This document shows, piece by piece, positions 12,699 to 23,749 of a stretch of DNA of 64,000 nucleotides. Under the pieces are notes generated by a model, which was given only the letters and a program-made list of their open reading frames with translations, did no database searches and was not told the origin of the DNA. The stretch lies in NCBI GenBank assembly GCA_025504975.1, contig JANUWI010000018.1:806001-870000 (forward strand), read 5' to 3'. Within the stretch, counting starts at the first letter, position 1. Each line of letters opens with the position of its first letter. Source of the stretch: Plenodomus lindquistii (lineage: Eukaryota; Ascomycota; Dothideomycetes; Pleosporales; Leptosphaeriaceae). The position numbers and the translations under genes were made by a program.

Positions 12699-15295
12699 TC
12701 ACGCATTGGCTCGCTTCTTCCTCATTCTGTACTCTGCCTTCGCCACCCGCATCAACAGCTCCTCATCCTTGATTGGGATCCAGGATGTCAACACCTTCAT
12801 GGCATTCTCAAAGTCTGAGTCAAGCAGGATCTCCCTTGTCGCGTCAATTAGCGCGGCGGAGGTTGCATGCAAAACATCGAGGTCTCCGCTAAAGTTGGAA
12901 GTTGGTGAGTTGGAATACGACTTGTCTCCCAACAGCATGAAGACGTCCCATACGCGAAGCTGGGCAGGGAATGGTAGCGAGTAGTTGAACAACGTCAGGT
13001 ACCAGCGGGTGCCATAGGCGGTCGAGGTAATGCCCATTTCTTCCTGCATTCTTGTCAGTGCCAGTAACTGCAGACGAGGCGTCCAGCGCTTATCAAGCCT
13101 CTTTCCCACTTACCAGCTGTTTCGCAACGTCCCCTCCGCAGAGCCAATTCTGCTCAAAGTCTTCGAGAGCTTCCATGAGTCCAGCGAAGCCAGCTTCATA
13201 GAGTCTCTCCAGGCCTCGAAGCATCCATAAGCGAACCAGCATCACAAAGGCGCGGTCCTCCTCGTAGTAGCATAGCAGGGTTGCTGCAAGCGCAGCCATG
13301 CCTTGCACGTAGCCTGTATCAGGCAAGTACAAAGACATGGCGTGCAATACACGGAAGAGTAGCCGTTGTCTGTTGTTGGTCAGCTCCAGTCGGTCCTACT
13401 GGTAAATATAGTACCTACCCTCCACGATAACGTCGCCTAAACATGATGTGCCTGTTGATGGTTCGCGGCACGTCGACATCGATTTGCACGTCCTCTGCTG
13501 AACTTTCTTCCTGGAGCTCGTAGAAGCTTGCAATCAGGTCTTGCTCGGATGGACTGCTCGCATCTGCCCTGGCGCTCGCAGCGAGAAACGAGTACCATGC
13601 CGTAGCCCTCCATCGGTCGGGAATGCCCTTCCAAGTTCGCGAGATGAGCTTCGAGTCTTTGGTGTCAAACTCAAAGAGCATGCCTCCCTTGTCTGCCCCT
13701 GCCTTGACCACCTTGGCCATTTTGCGCCACTTTTCGTTTCGCTCAATCTCCTTGGCCTTCATGGCCTGCGCCGCTTTGCCCCCTTCGGCTTGTTCCGCGA
13801 CTTCGGCCAATCCGGGGGGTAGTTTGAGCATGTCGCTCGCCTCGTCCCGTAGGCGGCGGTCTCGGTTGTGAGGCAGGATATTGGTGGCATGCCGTAGTGG
13901 CCTGTGGCTGCTGCGCGTGGCTGAGGTCTGCCCCGAGAAAATCGAGGACCTTGTTTGCCTGAGGGATTTCTGCGAGGCGCGCCGTCTTGGTGATTGCGAT
14001 CGTGGGGCAGTAGAGCGCGCTCTCGATGTGCTACGGCCAAAGGTTCTGCGTCTGGGCTCGTTGGACACGAGCTGTAGCGTAGTGCTCACACGCTGGATTC
14101 GCGGCTCGTCTGGGCCTTCCAAGCCTTCATCAAACGCGCCATTGGTGCGCCGTGTCTTTTGTGGTATGATGAAGCCATAGCGGTCGACCTCTCCGCCCTC
14201 GAGGTCGGCCCAATCCTCCAGCCCGCCAGCTGCTTCGGTAGGTTCTTTCACGATGACACTGGCATGCTGCGAGCTGTAGACTGAACTCGCATCTTCGTTC
14301 TTGGCCAGGCCGGACGTCATGGCCGCGGTGTCTGTGACGCTGCTGCTGTACGCGACGCTGTTCCGTGTGCTGTTGACCTCGTCGTCTGGCGCATCCCAGT
14401 TGACCGCACTCTCGTTGCCGTGCTGGTACATGGTACGCACCTTCCTCGACAGAGCCATCTCGTCGGTTGACAGCACGCGGTGGCTGGCAGCCCTGCCCCT
14501 CGCCACGCATCGTGACGGCGACCGCGGCGACAGATGTTGTGCAGTGGGAGGCGTGAGGTCTTGTCGGGCAGTGGGCGGCGGGGGCTCCTGCTGCGTGCTG
14601 GGTTGCGCCTGCTCCTGCTCTGCCTGTGGTGGTGGTGGGGCGCCATGCACCAGCAGGTCCATCTGTTTACTCCGCCTGTTGGCCTTCTTGCCGCCCAGCA
14701 TCATGCTGCCGCGCTTGGAGAAGGAAATCTGCGCATCCGAGGTGAGGTCGTCGAGGCTGCCCGTGGGGATGATGGTGTCGATGCCGGCAAAGTCGTCGTC
14801 GGCGTGTTCCTCGTGGACGTCTAGCGAGCGCCGTGACGCATGGCTCTTGGTGGACTGGGCATGGCGGTGGACGACAATGGCGGGCAGACTCGGGGTCTTG
14901 CGCAGGCCGAGGGGCGACGAGGTGGTCTCGTTGTCGGTTGTGGTGCTGCTCGACGAGGCCAGCGCCGAGTCTCTGCGGTCATGGCCGTCGGCCAGCAGTG
15001 TGCGCTGGAAGGCCGGAGGTGCCTTGGGCCCCGGCGAGGTGCGTGGGCGGCGCACGCTGCTGAGCCATGATCGCGATGCGGGGCTCGTGGGCAGCGGGCT
15101 GGTTGCGTGTGAGGGTGCTGGCGACAGCGACAATGAAAGCGACGGCTGGCATGGCTCGTTGGCTGCCTCGGCTGTATCCACGGGCACAGGCGCAGACGCG
15201 GGTACAGGCCCAGGCACAGGCACAGGCACAGGCGCAGGCACAGGCGCAGGCACAGGCACAGGGCCAGAGGAGGAGCGCTCAGGGTCCTCAATCAT
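12699..15295 (-). CDS. TBC-domain Rab GTPase-activating protein
   Basis: It should accelerate GTP hydrolysis by a Rab GTPase in membrane traffic. Three exons (15295-13419, 13369-13114 and 13043-12699) give 825 residues with consistent phases. The first 40 or so residues are a Pro-Val-Ala repeat, followed by a long Ser/Arg/Pro-rich disordered region. The C-terminal TBC domain begins near residue 560 with WKGIPDRWRATAWYSF. The arginine finger lies in DVDVPRTINRH and the glutamine finger in GYVQGM. Both catalytic fingers are present, so the domain should be active. The last segment (SWIPIKDEELLMRVAKAEYR) matches the usual C-terminal helices of fungal TBC proteins. The Rab target cannot be read from the sequence. 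The gene is isolated on both sides. Confidence 0.9.
15184..15261. repeat. hexanucleotide microsatellite (CAGGCR)n coding for Pro-Val/Ala
   Basis: Tandem CAGGCA/CAGGCG units occur on the plus strand. They lie in frame in the minus-strand TBC gene, where they encode the Pro-Val-Pro-Ala dipeptide tract near the N-terminus. The unit is a multiple of three, so length changes would not shift the frame. Confidence 0.9.
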
Positions 15296-17162
15296 GGCGG
15301 CGTGAGGCGCAGGTGCTGGTCATGAGACGCGGCCGGGCTGCAAAAAGCGAAATGAGAGGGAGTCGACGCGTGGCACACCTGCGACTGCGCGGGGAGGCGT
15401 GCGCGATGTGCAGTTTCCTGGGCTGTGTGGGTGGTGGGTGGTGGGTGGTGTGTACCGTATATCGTTGCTCGAGCTCCACTGCTCCTCGCTCAATCGCAAA
15501 CAAACAGTGCCATTGAAGAACGAGGGCGCCATGCACGCCTACTATAGAACCCGCCCAAGACCCTGGCAAGCAAATGCGTGCGGTGGAAAAGGGGTGTCGC
15601 TACGTCGCTACAGATGGGCAGGGTCGTGCATCATTTCTCGACACTGCCCCAGCGCGCTCGTGTTACCCGCGACTGCCACACATGCTCAGTAAACTTCGCC
15701 TACCACAACACCACGTCTCATCCTCCACAGGGTCGCCTCACACACGACACCTCCTGTCCCAGACTCGACACATGGCTGCTTCAATCCCCGCCATTCAACC
15801 CCTCTCCTGCCCCGCATCGCCCCTGAGCTGCCTCTGTCGCCAGCAAACAGTGGGCTCCACACGTAATAGTGCACCCGCCCACCAACTCCCCAATGCGGAT
15901 GATAAGAACCATGTCAGGGTCCATTTGCCAGATGCTACCCTCCACAACATCACTCATCTCGTGTGCACCACGATGGAGTACTGCATGTCAGCTCATCGAC
16001 CTTCGACCCGCCCAACCATTGTTGAGATGCTTCCCCCGTTGCGCTGCTTCGCTCACCCACTCCCTTGCATAATCAATGGATTCAAACGTCAATAATGCAT
16101 AATCTTATTTGCAGATCAAGTCACTCAGAGACCAACCATGCCGTGGTGAGCAAGACAGACCTCACAGTATTGACGCGCACGGTACACACAAACAATAAGC
16201 GAGAAACAAAGCGGCTATTGTGATGGCTGTTTTCTAGTGTGACTGTTGATTATCGACTAGGTAGGACGCAAAAGTGAAAACATACAGCAGTGGGGATTTG
16301 CTAATAGCTAGCTGTGGTACCTATTCAACTACTAGTTTCTGTTCGCATCGCTGCCCTGCGTTGCATGATAGCATTGGAAACTAGCTCGAGGCTTCAAGAG
16401 TCTAAAACTTGTTACTAACGCAATTACCTTTGCATGGCCTTTCTCCTAGGTTGTAGCATCGTTCGTTCGTAATGAGAAATAGGCGCGTCAAAATGCTCAA
16501 TGAGAAATCCGCAGATGCCCACTGCAAATGGTTCAACTATCATTACAATCGCCACGAATACACCACGAGCCTCGGAACTGTCAGCACAAGGAATATGGCG
16601 TACTGGGGGCATAACTATTTGATCTCAATACTTGATGAAATGGTTGGGTGGAGCCCCGCCTCGCAGTATGCTCACGAGTATTTGTACCGGCTTCTATTCT
16701 GAATTCGAGTAGACTTACTATCCTAGTGCTATACTCTCTATTTTCAAGAGTGTCGTGCGTGGTTATTACAGAGGAATCATAGTAAATGACCTCCTGATTA
16801 GATTATTCCGCGCATCCATCTATGTCGACGCGGCAGAGGGCGACAAGCTCAACCTTGAACCCTGCTATACGTATGTCCTACCGCATGCTATCTTGTTACA
16901 TCGATGGACGAACGACGAGCCGACTTTCCTGGACATTACCGGGTTATACCGGCAGAAGCAAGGCCGTCGTTAACCCGAGGACTCAAAACACTGTGCTTCC
17001 CTCCTATCCCAGAAACAATCCTTTTCTTCCCTCACGAACAACCTTCCTCTACCAAACTCTGAACTCACGTCTCCAGAAACGAGTTCTTGTGAATCGTGCG
17101 GAGCCGGACAGCAGTTGTGATATCAAGCAGATATCGAGCTCCGATCGTCAATAGCCTGGTTG
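15296..17162. other. intergenic, no gene supported
   Basis: The left edge holds the promoter of the TBC gene. Open frames at 15574-16095, 16472-16702 and 16755-17154 show no domains or family motifs. Nothing else is recognised. Confidence 0.4.
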
Positions 17163-18162
17163 CTAAGTAGTGTTCTGCTCCAGCAATTGCGCAGGCGTCT
17201 TACCATCCTCATCCTTTACGTCCGCGCGTGCTCCATATTGCTCTTAGCAATTTTATAGCATCGACTTTGCCATCTAAGGCGGCAAAGTGCATTGGTGTCC
17301 AACCTCTCCAGCCTGGCACAATCTCATCCACGTCCGCATCGTGCTGCATCAGCAGATGCATGATATCAAGTTGACCAAGTCGTGCAGCAGTATGCAACGC
17401 AGCAGTACCTGCTATAGGCGTAGCACAACCTAACAGCATCGCAGTTGTACGTGGACCCTCACTCATCGCAGCCAAAGACGTCAGAGACGAGCGAAAGTTC
17501 CCAAGTTCTCTACCCCCGGCGCGACAGGTTGCAGCGGATCCGCACCAAGCTCGAGCAGTGCAGCAAACAACGTTAGGTTTTCTTCGCCTTACGGCTTCGT
17601 AAAGTGGTCGCTCATGGTCGTGGCCAAGGCGCATGTTGATGGTATTTGGGTCTGCTGTTGCTAATGCCTCGAAGACGGCGGCGTGCCCACCATCAATGGT
17701 CTTGTTGATGACATCTCGCGTTATAACACTGCTGAGGGGGATGTCATGCTCTGTCGCGAATGCAAGAAGGGCGGTCACAACACTCGCATGCCCGTTTTGC
17801 GCCGCTGCTGTTACCGCGCGTTGGAGATTTGGGATCGGCCTTGCTAATACCTGGCCACGTGGATCCTTACTGTAGATGATGTGCAGTTGATCGAGTATGG
17901 TTGTGCTGTGTTGGGGTTGTGAGAGGAGACTCCATATCGTTGTGGAGTTGCTGGTTGAGCTTGCTTCGATGAGATGGTGAGCAGAGTCCTGCCCTACGAG
18001 TATATCACCTACATTTCGGGACGAAGTGTAGAGGGCTGGGATGTCCTTGAGATTTGCTATGGTTGGCTCTGACATATTTGCGTCGTGGAGGTTGGCGATG
18101 GCAGTAGTGCTGGTATTGACAGTGCTGTTGGTAGTACTATTGGTGACGATGGTGAAGATCAA
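17163..18162 (-). pseudogene. ankyrin-repeat protein, frame-shifted
   Basis: A 317-codon frame starts at 18162 and shows ankyrin-repeat signatures such as AVTAAAQNGHASVVTALLAF, GTAALHTAARLGQLDIMHLL and GWTPMHFAALDGKVDAIKLL. The frame is broken. Around 17500-17575 the ankyrin sequence continues in another frame (LFAALLELGADPLQPV), then returns to the first. Near 17240 it changes again to finish as EQYGARADVKDEDGKTPAQL with a stop at 17163. At least three shifts are needed to read the repeats through. None coincides with a plausible intron. The alternative of an intact shorter protein ending at 17209 would lose a repeat and contain a nonsense-like segment. Its partner or function is unknown. 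Confidence 0.7.
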
Positions 18163-18889
18163 GATGCAGGTGTGAAAGTGGCGTTTTAGCCCTTGTTAGG
18201 CAACCGCATTTGCTGAAAAACAACAGTCTTCTGGCAGCAATGCCACGACAGCTGGCAAATCAGATAGAAAAGTCAGACCTATGGTCGTACGTGATAGAAC
18301 AGGCAAATTGTATGAACACAGTCATGTGAATAGTACTTACGTTCTACATTAGCGTCTTATCTTTGTGGGCGCATAACTCTCAATTTTTAGAGCAGTTGAC
18401 GAGCAAATATGTAAGGTACCTGCATATGCTTGTGTCTTAGAGAGGGTGTAATAGGCTTGTTAGCTTGAAAGTAATCCCTGGCACTACGACATCTTTGCAC
18501 CGTATCTGCCTCGCTAAGCATACCGGTACTTAATCCGTCTAACTTCATTAAGCGACATGCATAAAGTTCAGTCGAATCCGTTAGACAGTGCCATTCTAAT
18601 CTCCAGTCGCATTTGCTCCATGGATGGGATATCGTTGTGTGGGGGCCATATGTTGGGGGGCAGTGTATTCAGAATTCAACATCACTCCCCTACAAAAATG
18701 AACGGAACCCATTGCCCATCTACACATCGAACTATCTTGCTGCAATTCCCCAGAGCGATGGCGGAGCACAGTTTATCTTCAAGCCTTCCCGGCAAAGTCG
18801 ATCTCACTCGCGAAAACGAATTCGATATTGTTCACGGTTCTTCAAACCACGAGGTTGCTTTGGATTGTTAGCTTCCAATACAATCGACG
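18163..18889. other. intergenic, no gene recognised
   Basis: Overlapping plus-strand frames at 18557-18871 and 18613-18933 precede the DUF3176 pseudogene. They could be decayed 5' coding sequence, but I recognise no motif in them. Confidence 0.35.
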
Positions 18890-21064
18890 GTGATAGGAGC
18901 ACGCAAAACGACTATGGCTTTATCCTCGTGTAATATGCGGCTTCCGGATCTTCACAACGGCATGGATCTGACTTCGCATCTCGAATGTGGTATACCCACC
19001 GAAGCGTCGTTGCAATGCCCAAAAACCTCGTCACGAAATTCGGAAGATTGCTACTCAATACAGTCTTCTTCGACGACCTTGGTCTCCAGGTCACAGACTC
19101 CAGGCTGTGAGCCGGCGTTGCCTCCCGACACGCGCCAGCCGTTCGGGTGGGGTTGCGAGACAATGTCCTTGTCAATTGGTGTCATCTCCGCGATATTCGT
19201 TGTCTTGGTCCTGACCTTTATGCCAAATAACCTATTAAGCAAGTGGGGGTTACCTATTCAACCTACTTCGTTGATAGCGGTTTTTGCAACTCTCGCTAGA
19301 ATCTCCCTTGGCTGTCCTATGGTTAAATGCCTTGCCCAATTGCAATGGACATATTTTGAACGCCCTCAAACGCTCGACAGATTTGAAATCTTCGACGAGG
19401 CTAGCCGCAGTCCATGGGGAGCCTGGAAACTCATCCTTCGCATACGAATTATGGCTCCACTTGCATGCATCGCAGCTGCATCTTCGCTCATTTTACATCC
19501 TTTCGCCCCGTTCGCAACAACAGGTCATGTCCTTCTCGGTTCGACAGGCCCCGATATATAATGTCACGGGCTCTTTGATGCACACTCGCAAATTGTCCGA
19601 CCGATTCTCCAAAAACACATTATTTGCATTTGAAGGTAAGATCCCATCCGTTCCCCGGACAACGGAACCACTCCATTTGATGAATCTGACTGAGATCAAG
19701 GCGTCTTTGGCTCGACACAAGCGTTCCTCGCTTCATTCGTGGATCAGCCGTCTAGTACGCTATTCAATGCTTACTGTCCGACAAACGAGTGTCATGTCCC
19801 CGACTTTGAAGCACCCGCAGTATGCTCAACATGTACGGATAAGTCTGTCCAAACTGACTCTTTCGACAGCTGTGCGCTAGAAGCCAGGATTCAAGAGAAC
19901 AAAACAACAAGATATGATGATCATTGAAGCATGCGCGAGGCTCTGCAGAACGAAACCGAATTTCAAGTACAAGGGGATTGTGAGAAGAGCCTCCCTTATA
20001 ACCAGACTTTCAAAATCAGGTTCGGAACGCGGGCCGCTTCTGGTCCCTTACCAGCGGGGTCCAAAGTAGCATATCTGGGACATCTTGAAGGACAGAGATA
20101 CCCCGCTGATATGGGCCGATATAACGAAGTCACGCTAGGAGGCGAAGATCGTGACGGGCCATGGATGTACAAGTCATGCAGCCTTGGGGAGGGTGTTCTC
20201 ATTCCGGAAGAGGCATTTACAGACGATGATACCCTTCTGTCTCTGCATTCCTGCTTCATTCGTGAGACAGATCTTCAGCTGTACAAAGACATAGCCAAAC
20301 TCGGAGACATCAATGGCACAATTACACAGTGCCGCCTAGACTTTTGCAGCCAAATGAACGAGCATGTGCGTGTTCGGCACGAAAAAGCAACATTGGGAAA
20401 GCAGACAAACCATCCACTCAAACAACTACCTCCCAACACCTCGAGTCGAAATCAATCCACTACCTCACCCAGCGATCGACGCTACCGTTCCATGGGAGGA
20501 GGCCCTCACGAATATATGCTTGGGCAAGACAAATGAGCGATACTCAGTCGTGGGTTCAACAGCATGTTCTCCAATGCCATTTTCTGGTCAACTCTCGACA
20601 TTGCTCATCTGCCGGGCGCGCCAAACGGCAATTGGACACACCGCTTCCAAGAGATAGCGTCGGCATTGTCTCTCCTCATCCAAGGACCCCTAAACGCCAA
20701 CGCGACAAACATAACTGCCCAGGCTTACGGCGAAGTCATCTTTGTAGAGGTATCATGGCTATGGATGGTTGTGCCCCTCACAGCCGTCATCATGTCTTGT
20801 GCCATCTTTGCAGCGACAGTCATGAAAAATCGATCAAGTTCTTATTTGTTCAAGACGTCCATCCTGGCAGTGCTTTTCCACGGTCTAAGGCAATGTCAAG
20901 GTTCGGAGCCGCCGGCAACCACTGCGCTGTACAAGATGCGCATGCGAATGGAAACTGAAATGCTGGGAAGACGCGCTAGGAAAGTCGTCGCAGGGTTCAG
21001 CCAACATGAAGACGATGGTTTCATGCTGAGATGGGAGCAATCCAAAGGATTTGAGCCGTGCTGA
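18890..21064 (+). pseudogene. DUF3176-family membrane protein, degraded
   Basis: The N-terminal half has the family layout: a membrane segment (SLSIGVISAIFVVLVLTF), a second one (SLIAVFATLARISLGC), the conserved LQWTYFERPQTLDRFEIFDE and ASRSPWGAWKLILRIR, then a third hydrophobic segment. The Cys-rich lumenal part follows (CPTNECHVPDFEAPAVCSTC). The C-terminal part has the late membrane helix (WLWMVVPLTAVIMSCAIF) and a tail ending at 21064. Reading through requires frame changes near 19520 and 19700 and passes in-frame TGA codons at 19925-19927 and 20534-20536. Four lesions make this a pseudogene. The normal function of this fungal family is unknown. It lies just left of the biosynthetic cluster. 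Confidence 0.72.
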
Positions 21065-21979
21065 GAACTGCTTGTTATACAAAGTTGATCGACCACGCTA
21101 GCCAGATAGGATGGGACGGCGAGGAATCGTCGAGACGTCTCCTCGCGGTATAGCGTCCAGATCAACAAGACTGTGTCACAGCTATCGCTACTTCCATTAG
21201 AGTTCGGAAGCTGAATTTGATACGGAGTACTGCTGAAGCCATGGAACTGTAGTTTTCGGCGACCACGCAGACATCGGCAATCCCTCCGGCTCAATCAAGC
21301 TAGAGCCGGAAGGATACTCTGCCATTGCCATTATCGAAGCGGACTATGTGCACTCTTGACTTGAAGTGATAAGTAGCAATGACATAAGTAGATTCCGGTC
21401 GATCGAGTGCGAGTTTGATGGACATTGAATTGCTGTTGCGGCATATGCACGTCATACCATCGAAGCCTACCATGTGATGGTGTGATAGAGGAGCGATCGT
21501 AATCTATAAACAGAATTCGGCCATTCTGCGGGCTTGTTCCTTGGTCTTATTACCGTTCAGGCCGTGGGGTGGCACGGGTGGCTCGTGATTTCGGCAATAT
21601 AATCGCCTAGTGCTCCCGATCAGGGCTTGTGTGTGGCGTCTAACGGTTCTCTGTTAGCAGTCGCCGCTCTGCGACCTGAATCGACATGTATCAAACAGCG
21701 GGCTTGCATCGAATTTACAGCGAGCCACACTCAATTTCATGTCTGCACCTAGCAAGTCGCCAGCAATGCGACTTTGAAGCTCCTTTAGTGCCTTCCGCTG
21801 TCATATAGGGCTTCGGGGCGAGCCGAGATTGCCACTGACAGTGACGGGCCGGATGGCGATGTCTTAATACAAATACTTCCGTTGTCCGTCGTCCTTCGCG
21901 GAATTCAATGCTATAGCAAAGGGGCACTACACTCGCTCAACATACCGCCCTCTTCCTGGCTATCTAACAACCTGACATC
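21065..21979. promoter_or_regulatory. upstream region of tyrosinase gene
   Basis: This 0.9-kb noncoding stretch lies between the DUF3176 pseudogene and the tyrosinase start. The minus-strand frames at 20896-21294 and 21715-21927 have no recognisable content. I saw no clear operator motif. Confidence 0.4.
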
Positions 21980-23132
21980 ATGCACGTTTTCTCATTCCTT
22001 TTCACAGCAGGCCTCTGCGCCGCGGCGGTAGTACCTCGCCAGACCGATAATGCCTGCACCAATCCATCCAAGCGCGTGGAATGGCGATCTCTGAGCGCAG
22101 AAGCCAAAAAAGACTATACTGATGCTGTACTGTGCCTCACCAAGAAGCCGTCCGAATTGGGAAATGTCGGCACGACGCGCTACGACGATTTCACCTATGT
22201 ACACACCACCATGGACGTACAAAGTGTGTAATCTCCATTCTCAGACATCTGCACTCCATCAGGCTAACCGCGCGGACGCCAGTACACTTTGTCGCTCAAT
22301 TTCTCCCCTGGCACCGCCTCTTTGTCCAGGCCTACGTAGACGCACTTCGCGACTGCAACTTCAAGGGCGTGATGCCGTAAGATTGCATTTCCATGGTCTT
22401 GTTCTTCGTGCTGCACTGGCTAATGTATTGATGGCAGATACTGGGATTGGACCCTCGACTCGAATGATATGATCAATTCGTCCATCTGGGACCCTGTGTC
22501 AGGTTTCGGCGGTAACGGTGACCCAGCAATCGACCCCTTGGGTCCAGGCACAACCACCATCAAATGCGTTCTCGACGGCCCCTTCGCAGGCCTGCAGGTA
22601 GCCTGGGTCATGGAGGGCGAGAATCCGCATTGCCTAACCCGCAATTGGAACAACGGTACCAACTATCCTGGCGACATGTTCGTAAAAAGTTATACGCCCG
22701 AGATCCTTGCCGGAGTTGCAGCCAACAACAACTTTAACGACTTCCGTAAAAGCTTGGAGAACGGTCCCCACGGCGCTGTTCACTCCGCTATCGGCGGTGA
22801 CATGTCCCCAGCCACCGCTCCTAACGGTAAGTTCGTGATACTCTGCGTAAACCCCATTTCCCAGATGATACCAGACTAGAAACTAATGCCTGCTTTTCTT
22901 TGAAGATCCCCTTTTCTTTCTTCACCACTCTCAAATCGATCGTTTGTGGGCCAACTGGCAGGCGCTGAAGCCCGAAACTCGAACAATGGACTTTGCGGGC
23001 AACCGATATGCGAGGTCCACAGACATGGATGCTACCCTGGATGATAACATGTCCTTCATGGGCCTTATCCCAGACGCTAAGGTTTCGGATGCCATGTCTA
23101 TCCAGACTTCGCGCCTTTGCTATAGCTACTAG
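21980..23132 (+). CDS. secreted tyrosinase (type-3 copper enzyme)
   Basis: It should oxidise phenols to o-diphenols and quinones. Four exons (21980-22223, 22283-22376, 22438-22826 and 22906-23132) give 317 residues, all phases agreeing. The N-terminus MHVFSFLFTAGLCAAAV is a signal peptide. Copper site A is spread over TYVHTTMD, IHFVAQF and FLPWHRLF (three His). Site B is in HGAVHSAIGGDM and DPLFFLHHSQIDRLWANWQ (HxxxH and HH). YWDWTLD is the usual post-A motif. The length matches the short secreted fungal tyrosinases that lack the C-terminal lid domain. It sits at the left border of the cluster, reading toward the convergent MFS gene. It could modify a phenolic product, but membership is inference. 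No lesion is seen. Confidence 0.93.
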
Positions 23133-23749
23133 GAAGCGTCGTCGGACACGAATACAAGTGAGAGGAATGAAATATCCCAGCCGCGATGGAGCATCTTGTC
23201 CCCATGACACAATCATTGCGCGTTTAGTCTCGGCACTATGCTGTAGACCCATTTCAGCTGGCTCACGAATTGATTCCTCAATCACGAGTTGTCCCACTAA
23301 ATGATAGATTGATTCATCTTACATCCATTGCAATTTTGCCTCAAGGGGTCGTAGTGAGTAAGTCAACACCAAGCTCCATATGATCACTTGCACCCTCTCC
23401 ACCAATGTTCACGCTGTCGTCCGTTGGACCCAGTAGACGCATACTGAGTTCTCGAAGCGTTATCGTCTTGTTGAACTGGAATCCCGCTTTCCAGAGGAGC
23501 GGAAAGTTATAAGAGAGTGGAAGAGGTGGTAAAGGAAGAGGTGAAGATGACAATGAAAGGAGACGGCGCCGCAGTAAATTGTTCAAAGGGTGTTTTGTTA
23601 TGATATAAGTTTACAAGAATTGGACGGAGGGATCTCCGACCACGACATGAGTTGCTCAAGAGGTAAGCTGACTTGCAGCAATCGGTGAAATAGCAATGGA
23701 GGTCGTGGTATGTTCCTGGCCACCTACGGACGTCACATCGTAGCAGCGT
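23133..23749. other. convergent intergenic region
   Basis: Noncoding DNA between the 3' ends of the tyrosinase and MFS genes. The minus-strand frame at 23341-23586 is low complexity. No terminator motif can be singled out. Confidence 0.4.

Noticed and set aside
14301..15305. 334-residue plus-strand open frame
   Set aside because: It is antisense to the first exon of the TBC gene and driven by the Pro-rich low-complexity coding sequence; no motif is present.
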